Source: Chloroflexi bacterium HGW-Chloroflexi-6 (GTDB lineage Bacteria > Chloroflexota > Anaerolineae > Anaerolineales > Villigracilaceae). Taken from it: DNA of 64,000 nt. Below the pieces are notes generated by a model. That model did not search any database and was not told the DNA's origin. It saw nothing but the letters and a program-made list of their open reading frames with translations. The stretch is taken from the NCBI GenBank assembly GCA_002840685.1, contig PHBU01000013.1:62001-126000 (forward strand). The letters are read 5' to 3'. How positions within the stretch are numbered: the stretch's first letter is position 1; each line of letters begins with the position of its first letter. Below, in pieces: positions 8,309-16,186 of the stretch. The position numbers and the translations under genes were made by a program.

Positions 8309-8829
8309 AGGGTTTGGGTAACGGCTGGCTCTACTTTAACTGGAGCAGGCGCTGCTTTTGGCGTCCAGCGCAGCAGGGCAAAACCGGTCGCGCCCAGGGC
8401 GGTGACAATGGTCAGCGGGAAAACCAGCAGCCAGCCGAGCAAGGGGAAAAAGACCGCCAGTTCCAGGGCAATCGCCCCTTGCAGAAAGGCGGCCGCCGGG
8501 CTGAGAGCGGATTTCTCGGCAAGGCGTTGTCCCATTTTGGCGGCGATCCCCGCTGAACCGAGGCTGGAGACGGCCAGCACCAGCACGATCAGCGCCCAAC
8601 CCAGGAATTGGGCCGGGCCGAAGGGCAAAACCAGCAAAATAACGATCGGGATGACTGCCGCAGCAGTAAGCAGGCCGCCAAACCAGAAACACTGCCAGGG
8701 AGTGTGCTCGAGGCGGGCACGGGCGCGTTCAACGCTGGCGGGGAACAAGAGCCACCAGGCGGTCAACAGACCAGGGAAGGCAATGCCGAAGATGAGCAGG
8801 GAACCAAAGATGGCGGAAATGTCGGCCAT
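8305..8829 (-). CDS. Four-helix membrane protein, probable ECF-regulon member
   Basis: This 174-aa protein has about four transmembrane helices. The pattern LFPA.., followed much later by PLLGWLLVFP, also occurs in the protein at 9046-9537 (PLLGWFLLLPY), so the two look like distant paralogues. The function is unknown. Its upstream region carries a promoter-like motif (8911-8939) that closely matches one in front of the ECF sigma gene, suggesting control by that sigma factor. The ATG at 8829 is the only reasonable start. Confidence 0.65.
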   Translation of the reverse strand: MADISAIFGSLLIFGIAFPGLLTAWWLLFPASVERARARLEHTPWQCFWFGGLLTAAAVIPIVILLVLPFGPAQFLGWALIVLVLAVSSLGSAGIAAKMGQRLAEKSALSPAAAFLQGAIALELAVFFPLLGWLLVFPLTIVTALGATGFALLRWTPKAAPAPVKVEPAVTQTL

Positions 8830-8910
8830 GGGGGAATCCTTTCGTTGCTTTCCCCTTATTTTGCCGGTCGCGCAAAATGGGGGGATTGATGAGGGTGGTT
8901 GATGTTAAGG

Positions 8911-8939
8911 AATACAGGGAATTTTGGGAAAATGTTGCA
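8911..8939 (-). promoter_or_regulatory. Candidate ECF sigma promoter
   Basis: On the minus strand TGCAACATT (8931-8939) is followed 12 nt later by CCTGTATT (8911-8918). The same two blocks, 11 nt apart, precede the ECF sigma gene at 10674-10701. It lies about 80 nt upstream of the membrane protein start at 8829. Confidence 0.5.
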
Positions 8940-9002
8940 CATTCGCCCCATCCAACCTCCCCCAAATTCCAAGTACAGGAATTTAGGAGAGGCTTTTAAC
9001 AA

Positions 9003-9030
9003 AAAACGCGCCTTGATGGCGCGTCTTTGA
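9003..9030 (-). terminator. Rho-independent terminator of the sigma/anti-sigma unit
   Basis: The stem ACGCGCC/GGCGCGT (9006-9012 and 9018-9024) has a 5-nt loop and on the minus strand is followed by a T6 tract. It lies 16 nt after the stop of the membrane protein gene at 9046. Confidence 0.85.
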
Positions 9031-9045
9031 AGAATTTTAGTAATT

Positions 9046-9537
9046 TTAAACTGTCTGTTTTTGAAAAAAGCCAATGATGAAGGCGCCCATCCCGACCCAG
9101 GCAGCGTAGGGCAGGAGCAGGAACCACCCAAGAAGTGGCACAGAGCTGCCCAAACCTAGCAGGAGCGTGCCCCACAGCGTCCGCAGCCAGCCAGATTGAG
9201 TTGGCGCAACGCGTTCGCCAATCAGAGCGGCCAGGCTGCCCAGGCCAAAGCTGAGCATAATGGCCAAGATCACAGCGATGGCCAAAGCCGGCAGCATCAG
9301 AATAACTTTTAGCAGACCGTCAACCCGCTCGGAAAGGGAAAACAAAGCCAGGGCAAGCACCAAAAAGAAGATGAAGTTGACCATGCCGATCACAAACGAA
9401 CGACCCGGCAGACGGGCGGCAACCTCGATCGTTTTTGCCGTGCGGGCCGGGAAAAGCGCAGCGAAGACGATAAAAAACGGGACCAGGTTGATGGTCAAAA
9501 CGATGACAGCCAGGCTGATGGTCAGGATTTCATTCAT
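9046..9537 (-). CDS. Four-helix membrane protein, third gene of the ECF unit
   Basis: This 163-aa protein has about four transmembrane helices (LTISLAVIVLTINLVPFFIV; a central LMLPALAIAVILAIM; PLLGWFLLLPY). I chose the ATG at 9537 because it overlaps the anti-sigma stop as ATGA, a standard translational coupling. No known family is recognised. It resembles the protein at 8305-8829. Its place after sigma and anti-sigma suggests an envelope-related role in the same response. Confidence 0.65.
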   Translation of the reverse strand: MNEILTISLAVIVLTINLVPFFIVFAALFPARTAKTIEVAARLPGRSFVIGMVNFIFFLVLALALFSLSERVDGLLKVILMLPALAIAVILAIMLSFGLGSLAALIGERVAPTQSGWLRTLWGTLLLGLGSSVPLLGWFLLLPYAAWVGMGAFIIGFFQKQTV

Positions 9538-10073
9538 GAGGTTCTCCGGGAGCGAGGGATGAGTAACAGACCGTTGGCAGCCAGCCAAAGCACCGATACG
9601 CTGACGATCGCAATCGTCAGGCTGGTGGAGGTCAGGTCGAGGCCAAGGGTGGGGCTTTGAAATGTGAGCTCTGGCAGACGCAAATCAGCGCTGGCTTGAA
9701 GCCAGGAAGAAGTTGCTCCAGCCAGGATTTCGGCGAGCGAGGGCAGCTTCAAAGGCTGGATGATGGTTTCGACCAGCGGCCAGGCCAGGATGCCAGCCAA
9801 AATTGCGCCAATCGACTGGGCAAGCGTCAGCCAGCGGACAGGGCGCGGGATGGGCGCACTCTGCCCCAGGCGGGTGACAATTGCCGGGGCAAAATCCACG
9901 TCCGGAGCCAGGTCGGGCAGGGAATCGAGTTCGGCGAAAAGGGTGCGTAATTCATCGAGGCGGGTGGCGCATTCGGGGCAGGCCGCCAGGTGCGTCTCGA
10001 CCCCGGCGCGCTGCTTGGGCGCGAGAGCGTGATCGATGATTTCGTTCAGGGTTTCGTCGGAAAGATGCTGCAT
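9534..10073 (-). CDS. Anti-sigma factor with zinc-finger-type domain
   Basis: This 179-aa protein has an N-terminal anti-sigma domain with the HxxxCxxC pattern (HLAACPECATR, about residues 28-38). A linker and a central hydrophobic stretch (about residues 82-105) follow, with another membrane segment near the C-terminus. This is the classic layout of a membrane-bound anti-sigma factor holding its ECF sigma inactive until an envelope signal. It lies 31 nt downstream of the sigma gene and overlaps the next gene by ATGA. Confidence 0.88.
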   Translation of the reverse strand: MQHLSDETLNEIIDHALAPKQRAGVETHLAACPECATRLDELRTLFAELDSLPDLAPDVDFAPAIVTRLGQSAPIPRPVRWLTLAQSIGAILAGILAWPLVETIIQPLKLPSLAEILAGATSSWLQASADLRLPELTFQSPTLGLDLTSTSLTIAIVSVSVLWLAANGLLLIPRSRRTS

Positions 10074-10104
10074 GCTGGTTTCTCGGTTTCGGCAAATTTC
10101 AAAG

Positions 10105-10662
10105 TCAGGAGACTTTGGAGTCCGGGGCTTCTTTCAGTTTTTCTGCCAGAAGTTTGCGAGCGCGGAACAGGTCACTTTTAACATCGGAGAGCGGCAGGTT
10201 GAGGGTCTGGGCGATTTCATCGTAACTCAGCTCTTGAAAATGACGCAGTTCAATGGCGACGCGGTAACGGGGCGGGAGAGTTATCAGCGCGGCGCGTATT
10301 TTTTCGGACTGCTGGCGCTGCTCGACAAGCTGCGGGGGCCCGGAGGTAGAGTCTGCTTCGTCGCGCTCCGCATCAAGCTCGGGTGAGTCCGGGGCACGCG
10401 CGGCGAGATGATTCAGACACAGATTGGCCGCCACGCGTCTTATCCAGGGTAAAAAAGGCCGATCGGCGTCAAAGGTATGCAGGCGCTCCCAGGCGCGGAT
10501 GAAGGTTTCCTGGGTCAGATCTTCGGCCTCGCGGCGCTCGCCGAGCAAACGAGAACAGACGTTGAAAACGGCCGCCTGGGTAAGGCGGACAAGTTCGCCA
10601 AACGCCTCGGTCTCACCGCGACGGGCGCGCAAAATCAGGTCGCGGTCGGGAAGCGCATCCAT
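10105..10662 (-). CDS. ECF-type RNA polymerase sigma factor
   Basis: This 185-aa protein has region 2 (GETEAFGELVRLTQAAVFNV then DLTQETFIRAWERL, residues about 15-62) and region 4 (LPPRYRVAIELRHFQELSYD followed by a helix-turn-helix, IAQTLNLPLSDVKSDLFRARK, about 120-172). It directs RNA polymerase to a small regulon and is probably held by the anti-sigma factor encoded next. The candidate promoter at 10674-10701 leaves almost no 5' leader and no Shine-Dalgarno sequence is visible, so the message may be leaderless. The same motif in front of 8829 suggests one target. Confidence 0.93.
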   Translation of the reverse strand: MDALPDRDLILRARRGETEAFGELVRLTQAAVFNVCSRLLGERREAEDLTQETFIRAWERLHTFDADRPFLPWIRRVAANLCLNHLAARAPDSPELDAERDEADSTSGPPQLVEQRQQSEKIRAALITLPPRYRVAIELRHFQELSYDEIAQTLNLPLSDVKSDLFRARKLLAEKLKEAPDSKVS

Positions 10663-10673
10663 GCTTATAGTGT

Positions 10674-10701
10674 AATACAGGTTTTTGGCGAGAATGTTGC
10701 A
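10674..10701 (-). promoter_or_regulatory. Candidate autoregulated ECF promoter
   Basis: On the minus strand TGCAACATT (10693-10701) is followed after 11 nt by CCTGTATT (10674-10681), just ahead of the sigma gene start at 10662. A near copy lies at 8911-8939. Autoregulation is usual for ECF sigma genes. Confidence 0.5.
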
Positions 10702-10763
10702 AATTTTAAAGCCTGGCGAGGCCTTTTCGTATTTTTTTATGGGACATGATTATCACAAATCTG

Positions 10764-10792
10764 TTACATAGCCCGGCATTCCTTTGTATAAT
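10764..10792 (+). promoter_or_regulatory. Sigma-70 type promoter of the Ser/Thr kinase
   Basis: TTACAT (10764-10769), a 17-nt spacer and a perfect TATAAT (10787-10792). Transcription should begin near 10799, which supports the kinase start at 10836 over the longer open frame. Confidence 0.75.
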
Positions 10793-10835
10793 ATTCTTAT
10801 CATCACGTGGTTTTTATTCCAAGAAAACTGGGCTT

Positions 10836-12341
10836 ATGAAAGATCTCATTGGTCAAACGCTTGGACGTTATCACATCATTGAGCCTCTCGGGCAAGGGGG
10901 AATGGCCTCCGTGTTCAAAGGGTTTGACACCCTCCTTGAGCGGAATGTGGCGGTCAAGATCATCCGATCAGACATGGAGCTGGGGATCGAAAGCGAATTT
11001 CTGAAACGCTTTCAACGCGAAGCCAGGTCACTGGCACAGTTGGATCATCCTTTTATTCTCAAAGTTCTCGATTATGGCGAACAGGATGGGGTTCCTTACC
11101 TGGTGATGCCGTATGTTCCCGGCGGAACTTTGAAGCAAAAAATGGGCAGCCCGATGTCTTACCAGGAAGCCGCAGCGCTGCTCGCGCCGATCGCGCGCGC
11201 CCTGGATTATGCCCACCACCAGAAGATCATCCATCGTGATGTTAAACCGGCCAATATCCTGATCAGCCAATCGGGAGCTCCGCTGCTCTCGGATTTCGGG
11301 ATCGCCAAAATGCTGGCTGCGGGCGGCTCCACGCAACTGACCGCAACCGGGGTTGGGATCGGCACGCCCGACTACATGGCCCCGGAACAATGGGCGGGCG
11401 AGGCCGACCCGCGCACGGATATCTATTCACTGGGTGTGGTTTTCTACGAAATGATCACCGGGCACCGCCCGTTCACGGCGGATACGCCCGCCGCGATTTT
11501 GCTCAAACACCTTCGCGACCCCCTGCCGCGCCCGAAAAGTTTCATTCCCGATCTGCCAGATGCGGTTGAATTGGTGTTATTCAAGGTGTTGGACAAAGAG
11601 CCGGAAAACCGCTACCAGGATATGGGGCAGTTCGCAGATGTGCTCGAGCAGCTGGCCCGCAACGAACAAACGGTACTGGTGGGTTCGCCAGAATTTCAAA
11701 CCATCCTTCCTACTGTCTCCGCGGCAACTGAGTTGTATGTTGCTCCCAAAACCAGGCAGGAGGCCACACAGCCCCGCAAGAAGGCCGGTGCGGGCAGGTT
11801 TTTGGTCGCGCTGGCAATCCTTGCTGTGGCAGGCTTTGCGTGCCTTGTGGTGGGTGGCGCGATCTGGATCTCATTTTCAAACTTGATGGCCGGGCAAAGA
11901 ACTGAGATAGCGCCCACAGCGAAAGCGCAGACCGGACAGGCAGCCACCTCGCAGCCCCAGGCAGAAGATGCTGCCACCCAGGAACCGCAAACGCCGCCCA
12001 GCGAGGTTGCTCCGCCAGTGACACCGGAAACAAAACCCTTCGAGAGCATCGAGGGTTACCCGGAAGATGTTCCCTTCTTAAAGGATAACAACGGCGACCT
12101 GGCGATCACCGAAAGCGAAGGCATGAACATGTTCACCTTCACCACAGACATGGCCTTCGCTGACGCGGAAGAATTTTACAAAACCGGTCTCGAACAAAAT
12201 GGATGGGAACTGACCACAACCCAAACCCAGGGAAATCAGAAAATTTGGTATTACTTGAAAGATGAAACCCGCATGGTGATGATCGGTCTGAGCGACGAAG
12301 ACAGCCAGTGCCGGGTGATGATCATGCTGATGGCAGAATAG
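10836..12341 (+). CDS. Membrane-anchored Ser/Thr protein kinase
   Basis: This 501-aa protein has an N-terminal Hanks-type kinase domain (about residues 10-275): glycine loop GQGGMASVFKG, VAVKII with Lys41, HRDVKPANIL with catalytic Asp135, SDFGIAK with Asp153 and GTPDYMAPEQ. All catalytic residues are present. One transmembrane helix follows (about residues 320-345), then a Thr/Pro/Gln-rich linker and an external domain of about 90 residues of unknown fold. It probably senses an external signal and phosphorylates cytoplasmic targets. It is divergent from the ECF sigma operon. Confidence 0.92.
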   Translation: MKDLIGQTLGRYHIIEPLGQGGMASVFKGFDTLLERNVAVKIIRSDMELGIESEFLKRFQREARSLAQLDHPFILKVLDYGEQDGVPYLVMPYVPGGTLKQKMGSPMSYQEAAALLAPIARALDYAHHQKIIHRDVKPANILISQSGAPLLSDFGIAKMLAAGGSTQLTATGVGIGTPDYMAPEQWAGEADPRTDIYSLGVVFYEMITGHRPFTADTPAAILLKHLRDPLPRPKSFIPDLPDAVELVLFKVLDKEPENRYQDMGQFADVLEQLARNEQTVLVGSPEFQTILPTVSAATELYVAPKTRQEATQPRKKAGAGRFLVALAILAVAGFACLVVGGAIWISFSNLMAGQRTEIAPTAKAQTGQAATSQPQAEDAATQEPQTPPSEVAPPVTPETKPFESIEGYPEDVPFLKDNNGDLAITESEGMNMFTFTTDMAFADAEEFYKTGLEQNGWELTTTQTQGNQKIWYYLKDETRMVMIGLSDEDSQCRVMIMLMAE

Positions 12342-12390
12342 TTGAGTTTGAGCAACCCGACGAAATCGATATAAAGATGAGCACACAACA

Positions 12391-12425
12391 AAAAAACCTT
12401 CCACTAAAAACGGAAGGCTTTTTTG
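12391..12425. terminator. Bidirectional terminator between kinase and DtxR genes
   Basis: The stem CCTTCC/GGAAGG (12397-12402 and 12412-12417) is flanked by A/T runs on both sides, so it can end transcripts from both convergent genes. Confidence 0.85.
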
Positions 12426-12454
12426 TTGAGAGAGATACCGGGATATGCTCAAAA

Positions 12455-13123
12455 CTACAAAACGCGCACAAAAATTCTGGATGTAATTGCAGGGCCAACC
12501 ACGGTTGTTGTTTGATCGTTTTGTACGGTCAGGTTGCCGTCATAAGCTGAGTGTGAAGTCACTTCCAGCTGCGTACCGGGAACGAGGCCAAGTTCTTCAA
12601 GGTGGCGCAGAAGAGAAGCGTCCTTACTGTGAACGCGCACGATCGTTCCCTTTTGGTTGGGACGCAGGGCAGAAAGGGGAGTCAGGTCATCGGCGGGCAT
12701 AATCAGTTCGGCAGAAGGGATCAGGTCACCGTGCGGGTCGCGGGTTGGGTAATTCAGCGCGGCGGCGATCCGCGCTTCCATTTCTTCAGAGATAACGTGC
12801 TCGAGCCGCTCCGCCTCCTCGTGGACTTGATCCCAAGAGTAACCTAAAGTTTGGACCAGCCAGGTTTCGAGCAAACGGTGGTGGCGGATGACCTCCAGCG
12901 CGGCCCGATTACCGGAATCGGTCAGAGTCACGCCCTGATGCTTGTGGTAATGAACCAGCGCGGGCTTTGCTTTTGCTAGCCGCTGGATCATGCCCGTTAC
13001 AGAAGCGGGCGAGATCCCCAGCCGGACAGCCAGGTCAGTTGTGCTGGCCGGCTGTCCATCTGCGCTCAACTCGTAAATATGTTTCAGGTAATCCTGATTG
13101 GATCGGGTGAGCAGGTCAGGCAT
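12455..13123 (-). CDS. DtxR/MntR family metal-dependent repressor
   Basis: This 222-aa protein has an N-terminal winged helix (SNQDYLKHIYEL..TTDLAVRLGISPASVTGMIQRL, residues about 7-50). The metal-binding dimerisation domain (TDSGNRAALEVIRHHRLLETWL and HEEAERLEHVISEEME) and a C-terminal SH3/FeoA-like domain (about 148-222) follow. It should sense Mn or Fe and repress uptake genes. It is the last gene of a four-gene operon with a ZIP transporter, multicopper oxidase and cytochrome c. The inverted repeat at 15849-15866 is a candidate operator. Confidence 0.9.
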   Translation of the reverse strand: MPDLLTRSNQDYLKHIYELSADGQPASTTDLAVRLGISPASVTGMIQRLAKAKPALVHYHKHQGVTLTDSGNRAALEVIRHHRLLETWLVQTLGYSWDQVHEEAERLEHVISEEMEARIAAALNYPTRDPHGDLIPSAELIMPADDLTPLSALRPNQKGTIVRVHSKDASLLRHLEELGLVPGTQLEVTSHSAYDGNLTVQNDQTTTVVGPAITSRIFVRVL

Positions 13124-13130
13124 TTAACTC

Positions 13131-14318
13131 CTATTTGATCAGCAGTCCGGTAACCCAGAGCAGCAACATCCCAGCCAGGACACCGCTAAAGACCGTGCCC
13201 GGCATGGGTTGTTTGGAGATATCCTTTTGAATTAATTTGGCAATTTCGTACACCACCTGGAAGATGGCGCCCGCGCCAATCGCAAGAAAGAGCACAGCCA
13301 GCGTGGGCGATGGCGCAAAACCACCGATCCACGCCCCCAGAATGGCCGGTGCGCCGCCGATAAGTCCCATCAAGGCCAGGGAACGCAATCCGGGCTGGTC
13401 CCGCAAAACGGGAGAGATGATTCCCAATCCTTCGGTAATGTTTTGAATAATGAAGCCGACCACCAGAAAGGTGCCGAGGGAGATCTCCCCGATATTATAC
13501 GCCGCTCCGATGGCCAAGCCCTCACCGAGATTGTGGATGCCAATACCAACGGCAATCATGAATGCCAGATTCAAGCGTTTGGCGGCTTCGTCCCGACCGG
13601 TATCTGCCTGTCGTTTGGAAATTACATCCAACAGCAGGAAGGTTGCGACAACGCCGATGCCAATCAGCCCCACGCCCTGGAATGCCCCCGGCACGCGGGC
13701 GGCCTGGTCGAAGGCCTCGGTGATGGTATCCAGCCCGAGAAAGATAAGCAGCCCGACCGTGACAGCCATCAGGAAAGTCATCCATTTTTTGCCCAGCGTT
13801 CTCAAAACCGGGAACCAGAAGATCCCCAGAAAGACCGGGATGACGCCCACGTATAAACCGATCAGTGCGAAGGACCAAAAAGATTTGCTGCTGGGTTCAG
13901 GAGTCTCAAAGGCGACCGGGATTTCCAGATTAAAGGGTACGGAATTCGCTGAAAAAAGCGTCAACGCGTAGGCCTCGCCATAACTCCAGGGAAAGTTGAT
14001 CCGGACGACAGCGCGGCCCAAGCGGGGGATGCTCGCATCGGGCGCCACCTCGATCGGCCAAACCGCAGCGTTGATGATCGCCTGAGCAAGCGTGATTTCC
14101 TGGGGGCTGGTGTTCTGCACATAAATTTCGATCAGGTTGTCTTTGAGAACATAACGCTCGATGGTCAGCGTTTCAACGGGGACAGGTGATTCGAGGTCAA
14201 GTCCGCCGCCTGTGTTGACAAAAACAGCAATCACTCCAGCGAGTAGAACGATCGGGAGCAGGAGCAAGACAAGGGTCTTAAATGTGAAGCGAGGGGGTTG
14301 AGCAGCTTGTTGAGTCAT
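13131..14318 (-). CDS. ZIP family metal transporter with extracytoplasmic N-terminal domain
   Basis: This 395-aa protein has an N-terminal helix (about residues 13-32), a 110-residue beta-rich external domain, then eight helices of the ZIP fold. The metal-site motifs HNLGEGLAIG and QNITEGLGI are in the two central helices, as in ZIP carriers of Zn, Fe or Mn. Usual bacterial ZIPs are about 260 aa, so the external domain is an addition. It lies 7 nt upstream of dtxR and 9 nt downstream of the multicopper oxidase, so the metal may be handled outside by the oxidase. Confidence 0.85.
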   Translation of the reverse strand: MTQQAAQPPRFTFKTLVLLLLPIVLLAGVIAVFVNTGGGLDLESPVPVETLTIERYVLKDNLIEIYVQNTSPQEITLAQAIINAAVWPIEVAPDASIPRLGRAVVRINFPWSYGEAYALTLFSANSVPFNLEIPVAFETPEPSSKSFWSFALIGLYVGVIPVFLGIFWFPVLRTLGKKWMTFLMAVTVGLLIFLGLDTITEAFDQAARVPGAFQGVGLIGIGVVATFLLLDVISKRQADTGRDEAAKRLNLAFMIAVGIGIHNLGEGLAIGAAYNIGEISLGTFLVVGFIIQNITEGLGIISPVLRDQPGLRSLALMGLIGGAPAILGAWIGGFAPSPTLAVLFLAIGAGAIFQVVYEIAKLIQKDISKQPMPGTVFSGVLAGMLLLWVTGLLIK

Positions 14319-14327
14319 AAGAAACCT

Positions 14328-15371
14328 TTATGGCAGCACTTCGAACATACCATTCCAGCCCAATTCGGCGAACTCAGTAACGTGAGCATGGAACATATAC
14401 ATACCGGGATATTTGTAAGTGAATTCCAAAATGCCGCGCTGGGCCTGCCCCTGGATGATGGTATCTGTAAATTCGGCAGGTGTCAGGCTTGTGCCGGTGG
14501 GATAGTATTGGAAGAAATTCGCATGGAGATGGAAAGAGTTAAGCAAATCATATTCGAGGATGTTGACCAGGTAGATACGGATCTTTTCGCCGACTTTGAT
14601 CTGGATGGGGTGGTTCTGGTAGTGAAACGGAATGGCATTGACTGAATAGAAATCGTTGGCATCATCGAAGTCGACATCAAAGCCGCTCATGACCATCACC
14701 ATCTCGCGGTCAACCGGCGGACGGCCCTGTTTGGGGTCGACGATGAACGTGCCGTAAAGCCCCTTCGCAATATGACGCGCCAGTGGGAAAACATGGCAAT
14801 GATAGAGGTGCAAGCCAAAGGGTTCGGCGTCAAATTCATAGGTAAATGATTCGCCCGGTGCAACATGCCCGCCGGGGCCGGTACCGGGAACACCATCCAT
14901 TTCTGCCGGGTGGAAGCCGTGAAAGTGAAGGGTATGGGGATGGTCGCTGCCGTTCACCAGGCGGATGCGGATGCGGTCTCCTTCGGTGGCCCGCAGCGTG
15001 GGGCCGGGGATGCGGCCGTTATATGTCCAGGCAGCGAACATCATGCCGGGAACAATTTCGATATCCTTGTTGATGGCTACAATTTCATATTCGCGCAAAA
15101 TTTGGCCGCTTGGAAGCGTGGAGACTTTTCCGTAGTCAAAATCGGTCAGGATGTCGGTCGGGTTGAATCCGTTCTTCTCGTGATCCACCTCGCCAACGGT
15201 GCCGGGTACGAGTCCGTCATCATGGCCTTGCATTTGCATCACAGCCGAGCCATGAGACATCCCTTCTTTCGCAGCCAGTGCCTTTTGTTGAGCAAATAAG
15301 GTTCCGCCAAGCGTACCAGCAAAAGCAAGCCCGCCCAACTTTAGAAAATCGCGTCTGGTTAATGGTTTCAT
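14328..15371 (-). CDS. Two-domain multicopper oxidase, Tat-exported
   Basis: This 347-aa protein has a Tat signal (TRRDFLKLGGLAFAG) and two cupredoxin domains. Domain 1 carries HTLHFHG (about 147-152) and YHCHVFPLARH (190-200), which gives a trinuclear-site HxH plus the type 1 copper Cys and His ligands. Domain 2 carries FHLHANFF and MFHAHVTEF, with Ala where a type 1 Cys would be. One type 1 site, in domain 1 only, fits the small type C two-domain oxidases. The enzyme oxidises a metal or phenolic donor and reduces O2. The cytochrome c encoded upstream could exchange electrons with it. The four HxH motifs argue against nitrite reductase NirK. Confidence 0.88.
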   Translation of the reverse strand: MKPLTRRDFLKLGGLAFAGTLGGTLFAQQKALAAKEGMSHGSAVMQMQGHDDGLVPGTVGEVDHEKNGFNPTDILTDFDYGKVSTLPSGQILREYEIVAINKDIEIVPGMMFAAWTYNGRIPGPTLRATEGDRIRIRLVNGSDHPHTLHFHGFHPAEMDGVPGTGPGGHVAPGESFTYEFDAEPFGLHLYHCHVFPLARHIAKGLYGTFIVDPKQGRPPVDREMVMVMSGFDVDFDDANDFYSVNAIPFHYQNHPIQIKVGEKIRIYLVNILEYDLLNSFHLHANFFQYYPTGTSLTPAEFTDTIIQGQAQRGILEFTYKYPGMYMFHAHVTEFAELGWNGMFEVLP

Positions 15372-15404
15372 AAGGCTCCTATACCTTTAAGGTTAAACAT
15401 TTTT

Positions 15405-15791
15405 TTATTTCAGTGTCGATAAATAGGCAACCAGGTCTCGCACCTGTTCATCTTTCAGGATATCTTTATACTTCTGGTACATAAGACCGGATGAAAAGCC
15501 ATCCACCACATACAGGTTGGGTTCAAGAATGCTGTTCTGTAAATATTCTTCGGCGGTTTGATCTGGCACTCTCTCCCCGGCGCGATTTGCGACTCCCGCC
15601 AGAGATGGCCCGACGAGCACTTTATCCACCTCGGTGGAGTGGCAGGACGCGCAGCCAGGCGCAGAATCAATGGTCACCTGACCAAACAATGCTTCTCCAG
15701 CGATCGGGTCGCCGGATAGGGTTGACTTTTGTCCGCAAGCGGTGATGAACAAGCTCAGTATTACAAGCAGGATTGTTTTTGTGTTCAACAT
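15405..15791 (-). CDS. Lipoprotein cytochrome c
   Basis: This 128-aa protein has a lipoprotein signal with lipobox ITAC, so I chose the ATG at 15791. The single haem site CASCH lies near residue 47, and the distal Met is probably in SGLMYQKYKD. It is a class I membrane-tethered monohaem cytochrome c, acting outside the membrane as an electron carrier. It is the first gene of the operon with the multicopper oxidase 33 nt downstream, so it is a likely redox partner. Confidence 0.9.
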   Translation of the reverse strand: MLNTKTILLVILSLFITACGQKSTLSGDPIAGEALFGQVTIDSAPGCASCHSTEVDKVLVGPSLAGVANRAGERVPDQTAEEYLQNSILEPNLYVVDGFSSGLMYQKYKDILKDEQVRDLVAYLSTLK

Positions 15792-15848
15792 ACAGGGTAC
15801 ATCTCCCATCTATATAAGATAATAAAGGCAAAGAATATCATATTTTAT

Positions 15849-15866
15849 ACTAAAAAAATATTTAGT
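15849..15866. promoter_or_regulatory. Candidate DtxR-family operator
   Basis: An inverted repeat ACTAAA-N6-TTTAGT lies about 60 nt upstream of the cytochrome c start, inside an AT-rich promoter region. Its position at the head of the operon that ends with dtxR suggests autoregulation. Only the symmetry and position are observed. Confidence 0.45.
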
Positions 15867-16021
15867 CTTACATAAATAATTCTAGCAGAAATGAGTCCAA
15901 GAGTCAATCATACTGCTGGAGTAATCCTGGAGGCCTTCGGGGGATTTGCTCAAGATCTGATCTTGCAAGATTTTGCCCAAAGGTTCGAATATCGTCTCTG
16001 AGTGAAGATTCTTAACAAAAA

Positions 16022-16050
16022 AACCATCCACGAAAATGGATGGTTTTTTT
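16022..16050 (-). terminator. Terminator of tRNA-Lys
   Basis: The stem CCATCCA/TGGATGG with a 6-nt loop is followed on the minus strand by a T7 tract, 2 nt after the tRNA 3' end. Confidence 0.85.
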
Positions 16051-16051
16051 G

Positions 16052-16123
16052 TGAGCGCGGAGGGGCTCGAACCCTCAACAAACGGCTTAAAAGGCCGCTG
16101 CTCTGCCATTGAGCTACGCGCCC
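16052..16123 (-). tRNA. tRNA-Lys(TTT)
   Basis: The 7-bp acceptor stem (GGGCGCG with CGCGCTC) is followed by a D arm AGCTCAATGGCAGAGC. The anticodon loop is CTTTTAA (anticodon TTT) and the T arm is GAGGGTTCGAGCCCCTC. Discriminator is A and CCA is not encoded. All four arms pair well. Confidence 0.95.
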
Positions 16124-16186
16124 GACTGCGAATGCCGATTTTATCACCAACCAGCTTGCAGAGCAAGGCTGGGGGAACGGCAATTT

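Noticed and set aside
14328-15371. Copper nitrite reductase NirK
   Set aside because: Both domains carry HxH copper motifs of a trinuclear oxidase site, and the NirK HCAP-type pattern is absent.
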